DNA of 64,000 nucleotides from Mucilaginibacter ginsenosidivorax (GTDB lineage: Bacteria; Bacteroidota; Bacteroidia; Sphingobacteriales; Sphingobacteriaceae). The translations under genes were made by a program, and so were the position numbers. The notes under the pieces were generated by a model. It did no database searches and was not told the DNA's origin. It saw nothing but the letters and a program-made list of their open reading frames with translations. Location of the stretch: positions 4,898,001 to 4,962,000 of the forward strand of contig NZ_CP042437.1 of the NCBI RefSeq assembly GCF_007971525.1. Direction: 5' to 3'. Below, piece after piece: positions 51,259 through 60,410 of this stretch (position 1 is the first letter of the stretch; every line of letters starts with the position of its first letter).

Positions 51259-53067
51259 TTAAAACTCCAGCATCAACCCGCTACTGGCCCCTACAGTTAC
51301 TTCAACACCATTTTTTATATCACTGGTGCCGAACTTACTGCCGCTGAGCAGGTCGGTAAATTGTTGTTTGCCGTTTATGTTTAGTTTGTGTAACAGGTCA
51401 TCCGGAAATTTTACGCTTAATTTGCGGGCATCCCGGTTAAAATTGGTTATCACTAATATACGCTGATTATTGGTATAACGCAGGTATATGTACATTTTAG
51501 TATCAAAACCCGGCTGATGTTCGTTAGCCATCATCAATTCATAAAAAGCGCCGGTTTTAATGGCTTCGCTATTGTGCACGGCATTAAACAGGGTACTATA
51601 AAAGCCGCGCAGCTTTTTCTGATCATCAGACAGTTTACCGCCATCATAAGCGCCGCCGTTAAGCCATTTCTGGTGTTCGGGAACGCCCCAATAGTCAAAT
51701 ATCGAACTGCGGCCATCGTTCCCGCTAAAGCCTTCACTACCTGCTCCGGGTTCGCCAACTTCCTGGCCAAAGTAAATCATTACCGGCCCGGTATTTAGTG
51801 TTGCTGTGATAATCATACCCGGCACAGCCAGCCACGGGTTGCCTGCAAAATCTGGCGACGCAATGCGTTGCTCGTCATGGTTTTCCATAAAGCGCAGCAT
51901 GTGCTGGTCTATGCCTTTGCTATCATGGTTCCACACGGCGTTTATTCCCCATGTATTGGTATGGTAATCGTTGCGGGTTAAATTCCTGATGGTATCGTAC
52001 AAACCAACCTTATCGTACAGGTAATCAAAATGGCCTTTAAATATATAATCGCTGTATTTGCCTTTATCATAAGCTTCGCCGATGAAAACAATGCCTGGAT
52101 GTTCGGCCTTCATTTTCGGGATTACCCAGGCCCAGAATTCGATGGGTACCATTTCTACCATATCGCAGCGAAAACCGTCGACACCTTTGGCGGTCCAGTA
52201 TTTTAAAATATCATAAACCTTGTTCCAAAGCGGCGGTATCAGGTCGAAATGGCCGCGGCGATGATCCATGTAATCAACACCATAATTTAGCTTCATCGTC
52301 TCGAACCAATCATTGATAGATGGTGATGCGCTGAAAACGTCGTTACCTGTTGCCTTAGCCGGGTTTTCGTCGAATTTGCCGTCCTTAAGCGGGCTTTTAA
52401 ATTCATCTCCGCCCGGATTATACCCGACGGGAACCGTAAATGGCTGCCCCGGCATGTAGTAAAAATCGTTTTGCGGGCTAAAGCCTTTGCTTTTATCATC
52501 ATCCTGCCCAAAATCGCGTACGCCGGCCGGTTTTACATCCGATGCATAAGTACGGGCCACGTGGTTAGGCACCAGGTCCATCAATACTTTTAGCCCATTG
52601 CTGTGGGTACGTTTAATTAAGTCTTGGTACTCACCAACGCGATTTTTCACATCTACAGCCAAATCCGGGTCGATATCATAGTAATCTTTTATAGCATATG
52701 GCGAACCAGCCCTGCCCTTCACAATATCCGGATCGTCGGCCTTAATGCCATAAGCCGAATAATCAGTCATGGTGGCATGCTCAATCACGCCGGTATACCA
52801 AACATAGGTAAAGCCCATTTTTTTTATCTCTTGCAGGGCTTTATCGTTAATATCGTTCAGCTTGCCAACGCCATTCTCTTCAATTGAGCCATTGGTTTTG
52901 TTCAGCGTTTTGGTATTGCCAAACAGGCGAGGTAACAGTTGGTATATGATCAGCTTATGGTTGGCTGTGGTTTGTTCCATTTTTGTTTTTTTGGGGTGAT
53001 GTTTTTGTGCATAACTGGCATTAGCAAGCAATAATATCATTAAAACAAGTATCTGCTTATTTTTCAT
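51259..53067 (-). CDS. Exported GH13 alpha-amylase
   Basis: A 602-residue alpha-amylase. The ATG at 53067 starts a signal peptide (KNKQILVLMILLLANASYA); the frame is open for 87 more codons upstream only because it runs through a repeat. GH13 motifs: VLMDLVPNHVART, nucleophile Asp in VDGFRCDMVEM, acid Glu in IVFIGEAYD and FMENHDEQR. The mature N-terminus HKLIIYQLLPRLFGN is typical of Bacteroidota amylases. Works outside the cytoplasm on starch or maltodextrin. Confidence 0.93.
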   Translation of the reverse strand: MKNKQILVLMILLLANASYAQKHHPKKTKMEQTTANHKLIIYQLLPRLFGNTKTLNKTNGSIEENGVGKLNDINDKALQEIKKMGFTYVWYTGVIEHATMTDYSAYGIKADDPDIVKGRAGSPYAIKDYYDIDPDLAVDVKNRVGEYQDLIKRTHSNGLKVLMDLVPNHVARTYASDVKPAGVRDFGQDDDKSKGFSPQNDFYYMPGQPFTVPVGYNPGGDEFKSPLKDGKFDENPAKATGNDVFSASPSINDWFETMKLNYGVDYMDHRRGHFDLIPPLWNKVYDILKYWTAKGVDGFRCDMVEMVPIEFWAWVIPKMKAEHPGIVFIGEAYDKGKYSDYIFKGHFDYLYDKVGLYDTIRNLTRNDYHTNTWGINAVWNHDSKGIDQHMLRFMENHDEQRIASPDFAGNPWLAVPGMIITATLNTGPVMIYFGQEVGEPGAGSEGFSGNDGRSSIFDYWGVPEHQKWLNGGAYDGGKLSDDQKKLRGFYSTLFNAVHNSEAIKTGAFYELMMANEHQPGFDTKMYIYLRYTNNQRILVITNFNRDARKLSVKFPDDLLHKLNINGKQQFTDLLSGSKFGTSDIKNGVEVTVGASSGLMLEF

Positions 53068-53165
53068 AAAGATATTTTGCTTAAATGTACTTTGGATAAA
53101 ATTTCGCCCGCACGTGGATTTGAAAAAAAGAAAAGGGCAGCTAAAAAAGCATTGGCCAGTGCGAT

Positions 53166-53272
53166 TCCCCTCTTGAGAGGGGTGGAGGGGTGTGTTAATA
53201 GTCCGCTTGTGAACGCTTGCAAACACACCCCTGCAGCCGCACAATCCTTCGCGCGCGCTCTCGAGAGGGGGA
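53166..53272. repeat. Palindromic dispersed repeat between amylase and GH65 genes
   Basis: Arms CCCCTCTTGAGAGGGG...GGGGTGTGTT and AACACACCCC...CTCTCGAGAGGGG are complementary. It sits in the leader of the amylase gene (start 53067) and reaches nearly to the GH65 stop at 53306. Confidence 0.8.
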
Positions 53273-53305
53273 CATTTAATAAAAAAGAGATAACCAAGTT
53301 TTTCA

Positions 53306-55615
53306 TTACGCCTCAACCAATAACTCATCGTTGGCCTTTACCAACTGATCTTTACCATAAACAAATACTGTTGTCGCCACATCAGATAGATTTTTGATCT
53401 GCACGCCTTCCTTGCTTACCTTGATATTTAACAAAGCGCCACGGAAACCGATATGGAACGAAAAAGATGCCCATTTTTCGGGAATAAACGGTTGAAACAG
53501 CAGTTTGCCATCCCTCACGCGCATACCGCCAAAGCCTTCCACAACAGCCATCCATGTGCCGGCCATCGAGGTGATATGGCAGCCATCTTCGGTATCGTTG
53601 TTGTAATCGTCCAGATCCAAACGGGCTGTGCGCAGGTAAAATTCGTAAGCACGCGCCTCATCACCCAATTTGGCGGCTAAAATAGCGTGCACACATGGCG
53701 ATAATGATGACTCATGCACCGTGCGTGGTTCATAGTAATCAAAGTTTCTGCGGATGGTATCTATATCGTAATCATCTTCAAAAAAGTAAATACCCTGCAA
53801 TACGTCGGCCTGTTTAATGTAGCAGGAGCGCAGTATTCTGTCCCAGCTCCATTTCTGGTTCAACGGGCGATCTGTAGCCGGCAAATCTTTTACTAATATC
53901 TGCTCTTTATCCAGGTAACCGTCCTGCTGTAAAAATATGCCTTGTTTCTCGTCATGCCCCAGGTACATATTTTCGACAATATGGCCAAAACGACTAAACT
54001 CTGTGGCTTCATCCAGACCGATCCTGGCCGCAAGGGCATCGTATTTAGCCTTATTGGCAATTTTAACTTTCCCGGCAACTTCCATGGTATATTTCATACA
54101 CCAAACTGCCAGCATGCTGGTATACCAGTTGTTGTTTACGTTATTCTCGTACTCGTTTGGCCCGGTTACACCAAGCATTACATACTGTTGCTTATCCTGC
54201 GACCAGCTTACCCGTTGCGACCAGAACCTGGCTATTGCTATCAGTACTTCAAAACCATAATCGGCCAGGTAGGCTTCATCTGCGGTATAGCGCACGTAGT
54301 TAAAAATAGCATAGGCAATGGCACCATTACGATGAATTTCCTCGAAAGTGATCTCCCACTCGTTATGGCATTCGGTACCATCCATGGTAACCATGGGATA
54401 TAATGCGGCGCCGTTTTTAAAACCTAATAAAGCTGCATTTTCGATAGCCTTGCCTAATTGTTTATAACGGTAAAGCAACAGGTTGCGGGTAACCTTTTGC
54501 GGCGCTGTGGCAAGGTAAAAAGGTACACAATAAGCCTCGGTGTCCCAATAGGTTGAGCCTCCGTATTTTTCGCCGGTAAAACCTTTTGGGCCAATATTCA
54601 GGCGATCGTCTTCGCCGGTGTAGGTCTGGTTAAGCTGAAAGATATTAAAGCGGATAGCCTGCTGAGCGGATTCATCACCTTCGATAATGATATCGTTATG
54701 CTTCCATTTTTCGGCCCAGGCAGCGGCTTGTTCGGCCAGCATGGTGTCAAAGCCTTTAAGGCTGATGCGATCTAAAGTAGCTGTCAACGAGGCAACCAGG
54801 GCTTCTGGTTTATGATTTTGCGACGACAGGTTTGCAATATATTTAATAATGCTGATGCTTTGGCCTTGTTGTGCCTGTAATTCGATTTTTGATGCTATGT
54901 ATTTTTCTTTCGATATCGTTTCTGTTTTTGGTTGAATGGTTTCGCCATTTTGCGAAATACTGAATTTCATGCCGGTTGCTACTTCAAAACCGGTTTTTTT
55001 GGTGCGCATTACTATGTAGCCACCACCGGGTTGGTTGGCTTTACCCAGTTCGTCCCAAAACTTTTCATCATAGTTGGAGTCTTTGTTCACTACATCACCA
55101 TCAATGGCCGGGGTAATGGTAATAGTGCCGCTAAAGTTTAAAGGCGTAATAGCATAATGTATAGCCGCAGTTTCATCATCAACCATGCTGCAAAAGCGGC
55201 AGGCTTCAACCGATACTTCTTTGCCAGATGCGGTTTTGGCTGTAAAGGTACGTTTCAGATAGCCTTCCTTCATGTTCAATTCACGGCGGAAGCTGGTAAC
55301 ATTGCATTTGGCCAAATCCAGTTGTTCGCCATCTAAAACAATATCAATAATTGTCCAGTTAGCGGCGTTCAGCACTTTGGCAAAGTACTCGGGGTAGCCA
55401 TTTTTCCACCAGCCTACACGGGTTTTATCGGGATAGTAAACCCCGGCAACATAGTTGCCCGGCAGGGTTTCGCCGCTGTAGGCTTCCTCAAAGTTGGCCC
55501 GCTGGCCCATGCGGCCATTACCCAAACTAAATATGCTTTCAGATACCTGGTGATGATGTGCATCAAAGCCCTCTTCGATTATCTTCCACTCATCAACTTT
55601 AATATAATTTTTCAT
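53306..55615 (-). CDS. GH65 phosphorylase (maltose/kojibiose/trehalose phosphorylase type)
   Basis: A 769-residue family 65 enzyme that splits an alpha-glucoside with phosphate into glucose and beta-glucose 1-phosphate. Signatures: SIFSLGNGRMGQRANFEE at the N-terminus, a GYWDTEAY-type stretch (YGGSTYWDTEAYCVPFYLA), catalytic acid Glu in GVTGPNEYENNVNNNWYTS and LNQKWSWDRILRSCYIKQ. No signal peptide, so cytoplasmic. The next gene encodes beta-phosphoglucomutase, the enzyme that takes its product on; maltose is the likeliest substrate given the cluster. Confidence 0.93.
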   Translation of the reverse strand: MKNYIKVDEWKIIEEGFDAHHHQVSESIFSLGNGRMGQRANFEEAYSGETLPGNYVAGVYYPDKTRVGWWKNGYPEYFAKVLNAANWTIIDIVLDGEQLDLAKCNVTSFRRELNMKEGYLKRTFTAKTASGKEVSVEACRFCSMVDDETAAIHYAITPLNFSGTITITPAIDGDVVNKDSNYDEKFWDELGKANQPGGGYIVMRTKKTGFEVATGMKFSISQNGETIQPKTETISKEKYIASKIELQAQQGQSISIIKYIANLSSQNHKPEALVASLTATLDRISLKGFDTMLAEQAAAWAEKWKHNDIIIEGDESAQQAIRFNIFQLNQTYTGEDDRLNIGPKGFTGEKYGGSTYWDTEAYCVPFYLATAPQKVTRNLLLYRYKQLGKAIENAALLGFKNGAALYPMVTMDGTECHNEWEITFEEIHRNGAIAYAIFNYVRYTADEAYLADYGFEVLIAIARFWSQRVSWSQDKQQYVMLGVTGPNEYENNVNNNWYTSMLAVWCMKYTMEVAGKVKIANKAKYDALAARIGLDEATEFSRFGHIVENMYLGHDEKQGIFLQQDGYLDKEQILVKDLPATDRPLNQKWSWDRILRSCYIKQADVLQGIYFFEDDYDIDTIRRNFDYYEPRTVHESSLSPCVHAILAAKLGDEARAYEFYLRTARLDLDDYNNDTEDGCHITSMAGTWMAVVEGFGGMRVRDGKLLFQPFIPEKWASFSFHIGFRGALLNIKVSKEGVQIKNLSDVATTVFVYGKDQLVKANDELLVEA

Positions 55616-55626
55616 AACAATTCATT

Positions 55627-55700
55627 AAGCCCCTCTAAATCTCCCCTAAAGGGGAGACTTTTAAAGCCCTACCCTTTAGGGGAGGGTTTGGGTGGGGCTT
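55627..55700. repeat. Palindromic dispersed repeat between GH65 and beta-phosphoglucomutase genes
   Basis: AAGCCCCTCTAAATCTCCCC and GGGGAGGG...GGGGCTT arms with an internal CCCCTAAAGGGG hairpin. It occupies nearly all the space between the two genes. A half copy lies at 41331-41366. Confidence 0.8.
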
Positions 55701-55701
55701 C

Positions 55702-56349
55702 TTATAATTTAAATAATTTATCTAACGTCATTTTATCTAACCCACTGATTACCAAATCGGCATCCAGTACCCCGGGCTGGCCTATGCCAACCACTTTCAT
55801 ACCGCCGGCTTTAGCAGCCTCTACCCCGGCAATGGCATCTTCAAACACCACGCATTCTTCGGGCGCAACACTTAAGGCTTTCGCGCCTTCTAAAAAAACT
55901 TCAGGATCGGGTTTGGCTTTGCTTACTTTGTTACCGTCAATAACTGCATCGAAAAGATTGGTAATACCAATTTTGTTAAGGATGGTCATCGAGTTTTTAC
56001 TGGCCGAACCTAAGGCTATTTTGATACCTGCTTTGCGGCATACCTCTACAAACTCCTTTGCTCCGGGCAGTATTTCATCCGGTTTCATCTGGTTAACCAT
56101 TTCCATGTACCAGGTATTTTTTTGGGTGGCTAAAACCTCTTGCTCTTCGGCAGTTTTGGTTACGCCTCCCCAGCCTAAAATAAGCTCAAGCGAGCGTACT
56201 CTGCTTACGCCTTTGAGCTGTTCGTTCTGGTGCTCTGTAAAATCGAACCCTAATGAGTTGGCCAATCTTTTCCAGGCTTTGTAGTGATAAACGGCTGTAT
56301 CAACGATTACACCATCCAGATCGAAAATACATGCTTTAATATTGTTCAT
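55702..56349 (-). CDS. pgmB: Beta-phosphoglucomutase (HAD superfamily)
   Basis: A 215-residue HAD enzyme that converts beta-glucose 1-phosphate to glucose 6-phosphate, linking GH65 phosphorolysis to glycolysis. Nucleophile Asp10 and acid/base Asp12 in FDLDGVIVDTAVYHYKAW, cap-domain LKGVSRVRSLELIL, ALGSASKN (Ser), then KPDPEVFLEGAKAL and VVFEDAIAGVEAAKAGGM (metal Glu-Asp). It lies between the GH65 and neopullulanase genes. Confidence 0.93.
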   Translation of the reverse strand: MNNIKACIFDLDGVIVDTAVYHYKAWKRLANSLGFDFTEHQNEQLKGVSRVRSLELILGWGGVTKTAEEQEVLATQKNTWYMEMVNQMKPDEILPGAKEFVEVCRKAGIKIALGSASKNSMTILNKIGITNLFDAVIDGNKVSKAKPDPEVFLEGAKALSVAPEECVVFEDAIAGVEAAKAGGMKVVGIGQPGVLDADLVISGLDKMTLDKLFKL

Positions 56350-56394
56350 TGTAACTTTTTAGATACGCGGCTCAAAGCCACTAAGATATAATTT

Positions 56395-58257
56395 TTAATG
56401 AGTACCGCCGGGTAATATTTCGAGTACCAAAGCGGTTTTGCCAGGTATGTTCACCTGCGCCAGGTCAACAGGCTCGTCAGTTATCACGTTACGGGCCTTT
56501 TTGGCATCACCAATTCGTTCAAAATACCGGTCAGTTGTGGTAGATTGATCCTTATCGCTGCTGTTGAAAATAATCATTACCGTTTTGGCAGCATCATACC
56601 TGAAGTATACATAAATCCCTTTTTCGGGTACAAACTGCATCATTTTACCGGTTTGCAGTGCGGTTGTGCCTTTGCGGTATTTGGCCAGCTTGCTTACATA
56701 GTTAAAGGCCTCGTTTTCTTTTTTGCTGCGGCCGTCGGCGGTAAACTTGTTCTCTTTATCGCCTTTCCAGCCACCTGCAAAATCCTCGCGTACCAATCCA
56801 TCCGGATCGCTGTAGTTTTTCATCAGTATCTCGTCGCCATAATATAACTGCGGAACGCCGCGCATGGTCAACAACATGGCCATGGCCGATTTGTACTTGG
56901 TAAAATCCTCTTTTACCATAGATAGCAGGCGACTCATATCATGGTTATCCATAAATATAGTATTGCGGGTTGCATCCTGGTATAAAAAATCCTGCGCTAT
57001 AACCGAGTAGAGGCGGCCAACGCCGTCCGTCCAGCCATCGTTGCCGTTAATGGCTTCATAAATAGCATCCTTTAATACGCCATCGGTTACGCCTGGCAAG
57101 TGGGTATCCATGCCGCGGTTAACGGTGTTACCCTGTGTAAAAAAGGCCTGGTTTGCCGCCGACCATACCAGGGTTTCGCCAAAAATGGAAAGCTTCGGAA
57201 ACTCGGCCTTAACATCCTGCGCCCATTTGGCCATATATGCCGGATCATTGTAAGGGTAAGTATCTAAGCGAAAACCATCAATACCGGCATACTCCACCCA
57301 CCAAATGTGATTTTGGGTAAGATAGTTTTGTACATAAATGTTATTCTGGTTCATATCGGCCATCCGATGATCAAACCATCCATCGGCCATCAGTTTCCTA
57401 TCCATAGGCGACGCATGCGGGTCCATCACCGCGGCATCCCTAAAGTTTGATTTGGTGTATTTGGGCCACTGATGTACCCAGCTTTTCATCGGCATATCCA
57501 AAATGGTATAGCCTTCGGTACCGGCATGATTGTGCACCAGGTCTTTAATTACCTTTAAGCCCATGCTGTGGCATTTTTCAACAAATTTTTTGTACAACTC
57601 GTTGGTGCCATAGCGGGGGTCTATTTTATAATAATCGGTAACGGCGTAGCCATGGTATGATGCATGCGGTTCGTCGTTTTCAATTTCGGGGGTCATCCAG
57701 ATAGCAGTAACGCCTAAGGCTTTTAAATAATCAAGGTGGTTCATCACTCCCTGGATATCACCGCCGTGGCGGCTGTACATCGAATCGCGGTGAACGCCTT
57801 TCTCGCGCATATTATCAAATGAGTCGTTGCTTTCATCACCGTTGCTGAAACGATCGGGCATGATAAGATATATCAAATCTTTGTTGGTTACACCCTGTAT
57901 GCGACCAGCAGATTTGTCGCGTTTATTAAGCGTATATTGATAAACCAGGTCCTTTTGACCGGCCTTTGTAAATTTTATCGGGAACGTTCCCGGAACTACT
58001 GAAGAAAAAAGCTGCAGATCGAGGAATAAATAATTTGAGTTTTCAACTTTATGTACTGCTTTTAGCTTTACGCCAGGGTAATTAAGTACTACATTACGGC
58101 CTGCAATGTTATTGCCATGTACTATTAATTGCAGGTTAGGGTTGCTCATGCCTACCCACCATGACATGGGCTCAATGCGCTCTAAAGCAGGCATTTGCGC
58201 CGATGCGCCTAATGCAAGCGCAAGGCTGCATAAGGCAAAAAGTAAAGTTTTCTTCAT
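56395..58257 (-). CDS. Exported GH13 neopullulanase/cyclomaltodextrinase (SusA-like)
   Basis: A 620-residue enzyme. Start at 58257 gives a signal peptide (KTLLFALCSLALALGASAQ). The N-terminal cyclomaltodextrinase-type beta domain (MSWWVGMSNPNLQLIVHGNNI) precedes the GH13 barrel: LIMPDRFSNGDESND, GGDIQGVMNHLDYL, KDLVHNHAGTEG, nucleophile Asp in IDGFRLDTYPYND, Glu in IFGETLVW and IFMDNHDMSR. It cleaves starch-derived oligosaccharides in the periplasm. First gene of the maltose block; a TAnnTTTG element lies about 65 bases upstream. Confidence 0.93.
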   Translation of the reverse strand: MKKTLLFALCSLALALGASAQMPALERIEPMSWWVGMSNPNLQLIVHGNNIAGRNVVLNYPGVKLKAVHKVENSNYLFLDLQLFSSVVPGTFPIKFTKAGQKDLVYQYTLNKRDKSAGRIQGVTNKDLIYLIMPDRFSNGDESNDSFDNMREKGVHRDSMYSRHGGDIQGVMNHLDYLKALGVTAIWMTPEIENDEPHASYHGYAVTDYYKIDPRYGTNELYKKFVEKCHSMGLKVIKDLVHNHAGTEGYTILDMPMKSWVHQWPKYTKSNFRDAAVMDPHASPMDRKLMADGWFDHRMADMNQNNIYVQNYLTQNHIWWVEYAGIDGFRLDTYPYNDPAYMAKWAQDVKAEFPKLSIFGETLVWSAANQAFFTQGNTVNRGMDTHLPGVTDGVLKDAIYEAINGNDGWTDGVGRLYSVIAQDFLYQDATRNTIFMDNHDMSRLLSMVKEDFTKYKSAMAMLLTMRGVPQLYYGDEILMKNYSDPDGLVREDFAGGWKGDKENKFTADGRSKKENEAFNYVSKLAKYRKGTTALQTGKMMQFVPEKGIYVYFRYDAAKTVMIIFNSSDKDQSTTTDRYFERIGDAKKARNVITDEPVDLAQVNIPGKTALVLEILPGGTH

Positions 58258-58320
58258 ATTATATAACAGGTCAAAAAAATGTAATTGGCTACGGCTCGCT
58301 GTCAAGCACTATCCGCGTTT

Positions 58321-58328
58321 CAAATTTA
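58321..58328 (-). promoter_or_regulatory. Bacteroidetes -7 promoter element (TAAATTTG) upstream of the maltose block
   Basis: Exact TAnnTTTG match on the minus strand, 64 bases upstream of the neopullulanase ATG. A good -33 element is not obvious. Confidence 0.45.
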
Positions 58329-58447
58329 TAATAAAAATGATTTGTTGTATGGAAATTTTAATAATTATTGAAGTAGAGATAATCAGTTAAAAAAATGAAA
58401 ACGTTATTTGGATTAATTATAAATAAAGATCATCTTTGCAATGTTAT

Positions 58448-58807
58448 ATGATTACACAACTTACTCAAACAACTCACTGGACCGATGTTTTTAAAACAAC
58501 AAAAGGAGCCATTTATCAATGCGATGCAGAGCGTTGCTGGTATGTTGACTTTGCAGGTAAAGTTGCCAGATTTGATTACCGTTGTTTGCTAAAACTACGT
58601 AAGTCTGTTTATCATATAGATATTGAACATGCCCTTCTTAATACCGCCAAAGATCCGGATGTAGAGATTATTTTTATTTGCGCATGTGATCATTGTTACG
58701 TTTTAACGCTAATACAAATCATCGCCCTGAAAGAACTGCTGGAAGGTACTTTTGTAATGCTGGAACTAAACCGTATTCTAAACGATAAATTAGTTATCAG
58801 TCAGTAG
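58448..58807 (+). CDS. Small DUF6686-like conserved protein
   Basis: A 119-residue soluble protein starting at ATG 58448 (a TTG four codons earlier is less likely). It begins MITQLTQTTHWTDVFKTTKGAIYQCDAERCWYVDFAGKVARFD and ends with ICACDHCYVLTLIQIIALKELLEG. The layout recalls DUF6686 (short Cys-containing N-terminal strand, then a helix pair), but the match is from memory. Function unknown. It stands alone. Confidence 0.6.
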   Translation: MITQLTQTTHWTDVFKTTKGAIYQCDAERCWYVDFAGKVARFDYRCLLKLRKSVYHIDIEHALLNTAKDPDVEIIFICACDHCYVLTLIQIIALKELLEGTFVMLELNRILNDKLVISQ

Positions 58808-58910
58808 TTAACCGGCTATTTCCCTTTGCTGGTATTGTATATTTCATATGTAGCTTTTACCCAAACTAAGTACAGCTACATACGGTTATCTATTTAGATT
58901 AAATTCATAT

Positions 58911-58938
58911 TAACTTTATATTGAACAATATAAAGTTA
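58911..58938 (+). promoter_or_regulatory. Perfect palindrome upstream of ferritin, candidate operator
   Basis: TAACTTTATATTG-AA-CAATATAAAGTTA is a perfect 13-bp inverted repeat with a 2-base spacer, ending 63 bases before the ferritin ATG. Size and spacing fit a dimeric repressor such as a Fur/PerR-type protein; the regulator is not identified. Confidence 0.6.
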
Positions 58939-59001
58939 TAGCGTTATTATTGTATAACATCCTGCTTTAAACAAATAATAACCTATTCAATTTAACTCAT
59001 C

Positions 59002-59532
59002 ATGAAAGATTTACTTCGCATAAAGAGCCTCATTTCTGCCGAGATTGAAGGACTATTAAATCAGCAAGTTAAAAAAGAAGCATACTCATCATCTGTGTAC
59101 CTATCAATGGCATCCTGGTGTAACCGTAATGGCTACGATTTTTCGGCCGATTACTTTTTTAAACAAGCCGAAGAGGAAAGAACGCACCAGTTAAAATTTT
59201 TTAAATACATCCTTGATATGGGAGGCAATTCCTTATCGCCCGAGGTTAGCGGCATTAAACAGGAATACAACTCGTTCCGTGAAGTATTTGAGGAAGCTTT
59301 GGACCAGGAGATTAGCGTTACCAATTCTATTAAAAACATTTATGCCCGCTGCATGAAAGAGCAGGATTTTGTAACGATGGAGTTTTTAAACTGGTTCCTG
59401 AAAGAACAACGGGAAGAAGAATACAAGGCCCGCCGTGCCCTTGAACTGTTTGAAGTGATTGGCGAAGAAGGTACAGGCCGCTGGCAAATTGACAAACAGG
59501 TTGGCGAAATAAAATATAATAGCGAAGCGTAA
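59002..59532 (+). CDS. ftnA: Ferritin (iron-storage protein)
   Basis: A 176-residue four-helix ferritin of the prokaryotic non-heme type. Ferroxidase-site residues are visible in order: early Glu in VKKEAYSSSVYLSMASWCNRNGYDFSADYF, then EEERTHQLKFF (Glu and His), and Glu residues in helices 3 and 4 (VFEEALDQEISV, LNWFLKEQREEEYKA). It oxidises Fe(II) and stores Fe(III) in a 24-mer in the cytoplasm. A perfect palindrome lies upstream and a terminator downstream. Confidence 0.95.
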   Translation: MKDLLRIKSLISAEIEGLLNQQVKKEAYSSSVYLSMASWCNRNGYDFSADYFFKQAEEERTHQLKFFKYILDMGGNSLSPEVSGIKQEYNSFREVFEEALDQEISVTNSIKNIYARCMKEQDFVTMEFLNWFLKEQREEEYKARRALELFEVIGEEGTGRWQIDKQVGEIKYNSEA

Positions 59533-59573
59533 AGCCTCACCATACCCTCTCTAAATGGAGCGGGCATGAAAAT

Positions 59574-59608
59574 GAAGCCCTTTTGCGTATGCAAGAGGGC
59601 TTTTTTCT
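59574..59608 (+). terminator. Intrinsic terminator after ferritin
   Basis: GAAGCCCTTTTGC and GCAAGAGGGCTTT pair, followed by a T run (ending near 59608). Confidence 0.75.
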
Positions 59609-59624
59609 TAATCTCCATTAAAGC

Positions 59625-60326
59625 TTAAAATGCGTAGTCGTTTCCTTTGATATAGTAGGTAACGGGCATATGCGTTTTTTCAAATTTTTCATATCCGGGC
59701 TTAAGCGTTTTCCAGAAAGCCATATAGGGTTGATGGCTGTAAAAATCCATGTGCGCTTTATCCATTCTGAATGGAAATATATCGAGGTTGATTTTTTGTT
59801 GGCCGGCTTCAAAGGCTTTGTAAACCAGGGTGTAAATTTCTTCAATCCGCGCATCGGTCATGGCGTAGCAACCAATAGAGGCACAATGCCCATGTACCAT
59901 AATTGCATCGCCTGTATATCCCTTTAATTGCTCAACCTTGTTGGGGTAACCCACATTAATGGCCAGGTAATAATTACTTACCGGGTTAAGCTGTTTGGGT
60001 GAGATGGTGTAAAATCCTTCGGGGCTTTTATTATCGCCTTTTTTGGTCTTGGTACCCAGGCTGCCCGAGTAATAACAAATTTCATAAGTTTTAAACAACT
60101 TATATTTATTGCCTGCCTTTTTCCAAACTTCCAGCGCATCCTGGTCTTTAAAAATACGGATGTAAATGGGAGCCCCCTCTTTAAACCCTTTATCGTTCAA
60201 TTCACGTTGCAAGCGGGGCCATACGGTAGCGCGTACATCGCCGGCCCGTTTGCTATCCGGCAAGTTGGGCCGCGGGTTTACAATAATTAAATAAGAAAAC
60301 AGCAGGGTCAGGAATAATCTGGACAT
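59625..60326 (-). CDS. L,D-transpeptidase (YafK type)
   Basis: A 233-residue exported protein with N-terminal hydrophobic signal (SRLFLTLLFSYLIIVN). The YkuD catalytic core shows IMVHGHCASIGCYAMTD, i.e. the HGxxxxxGC motif with catalytic Cys. It should form or edit 3-3 crosslinks or attach proteins to peptidoglycan in the periplasm. It lies 292 bases from the end of ferritin, convergent. Confidence 0.87.
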   Translation of the reverse strand: MSRLFLTLLFSYLIIVNPRPNLPDSKRAGDVRATVWPRLQRELNDKGFKEGAPIYIRIFKDQDALEVWKKAGNKYKLFKTYEICYYSGSLGTKTKKGDNKSPEGFYTISPKQLNPVSNYYLAINVGYPNKVEQLKGYTGDAIMVHGHCASIGCYAMTDARIEEIYTLVYKAFEAGQQKINLDIFPFRMDKAHMDFYSHQPYMAFWKTLKPGYEKFEKTHMPVTYYIKGNDYAF

Positions 60327-60410
60327 TGGATAAGGTACTTATCCGCCAATAACGAAAGATTTAGTTATTATCGTATCCCTAATTGAAAATATTAAATACC
60401 TACTGCTTAG

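Noticed and set aside
53068..53328. An 87-codon N-terminal extension of the alpha-amylase
   Set aside because: It runs through the repeat at 53166-53272 and hides the clear signal peptide that starts at 53067.
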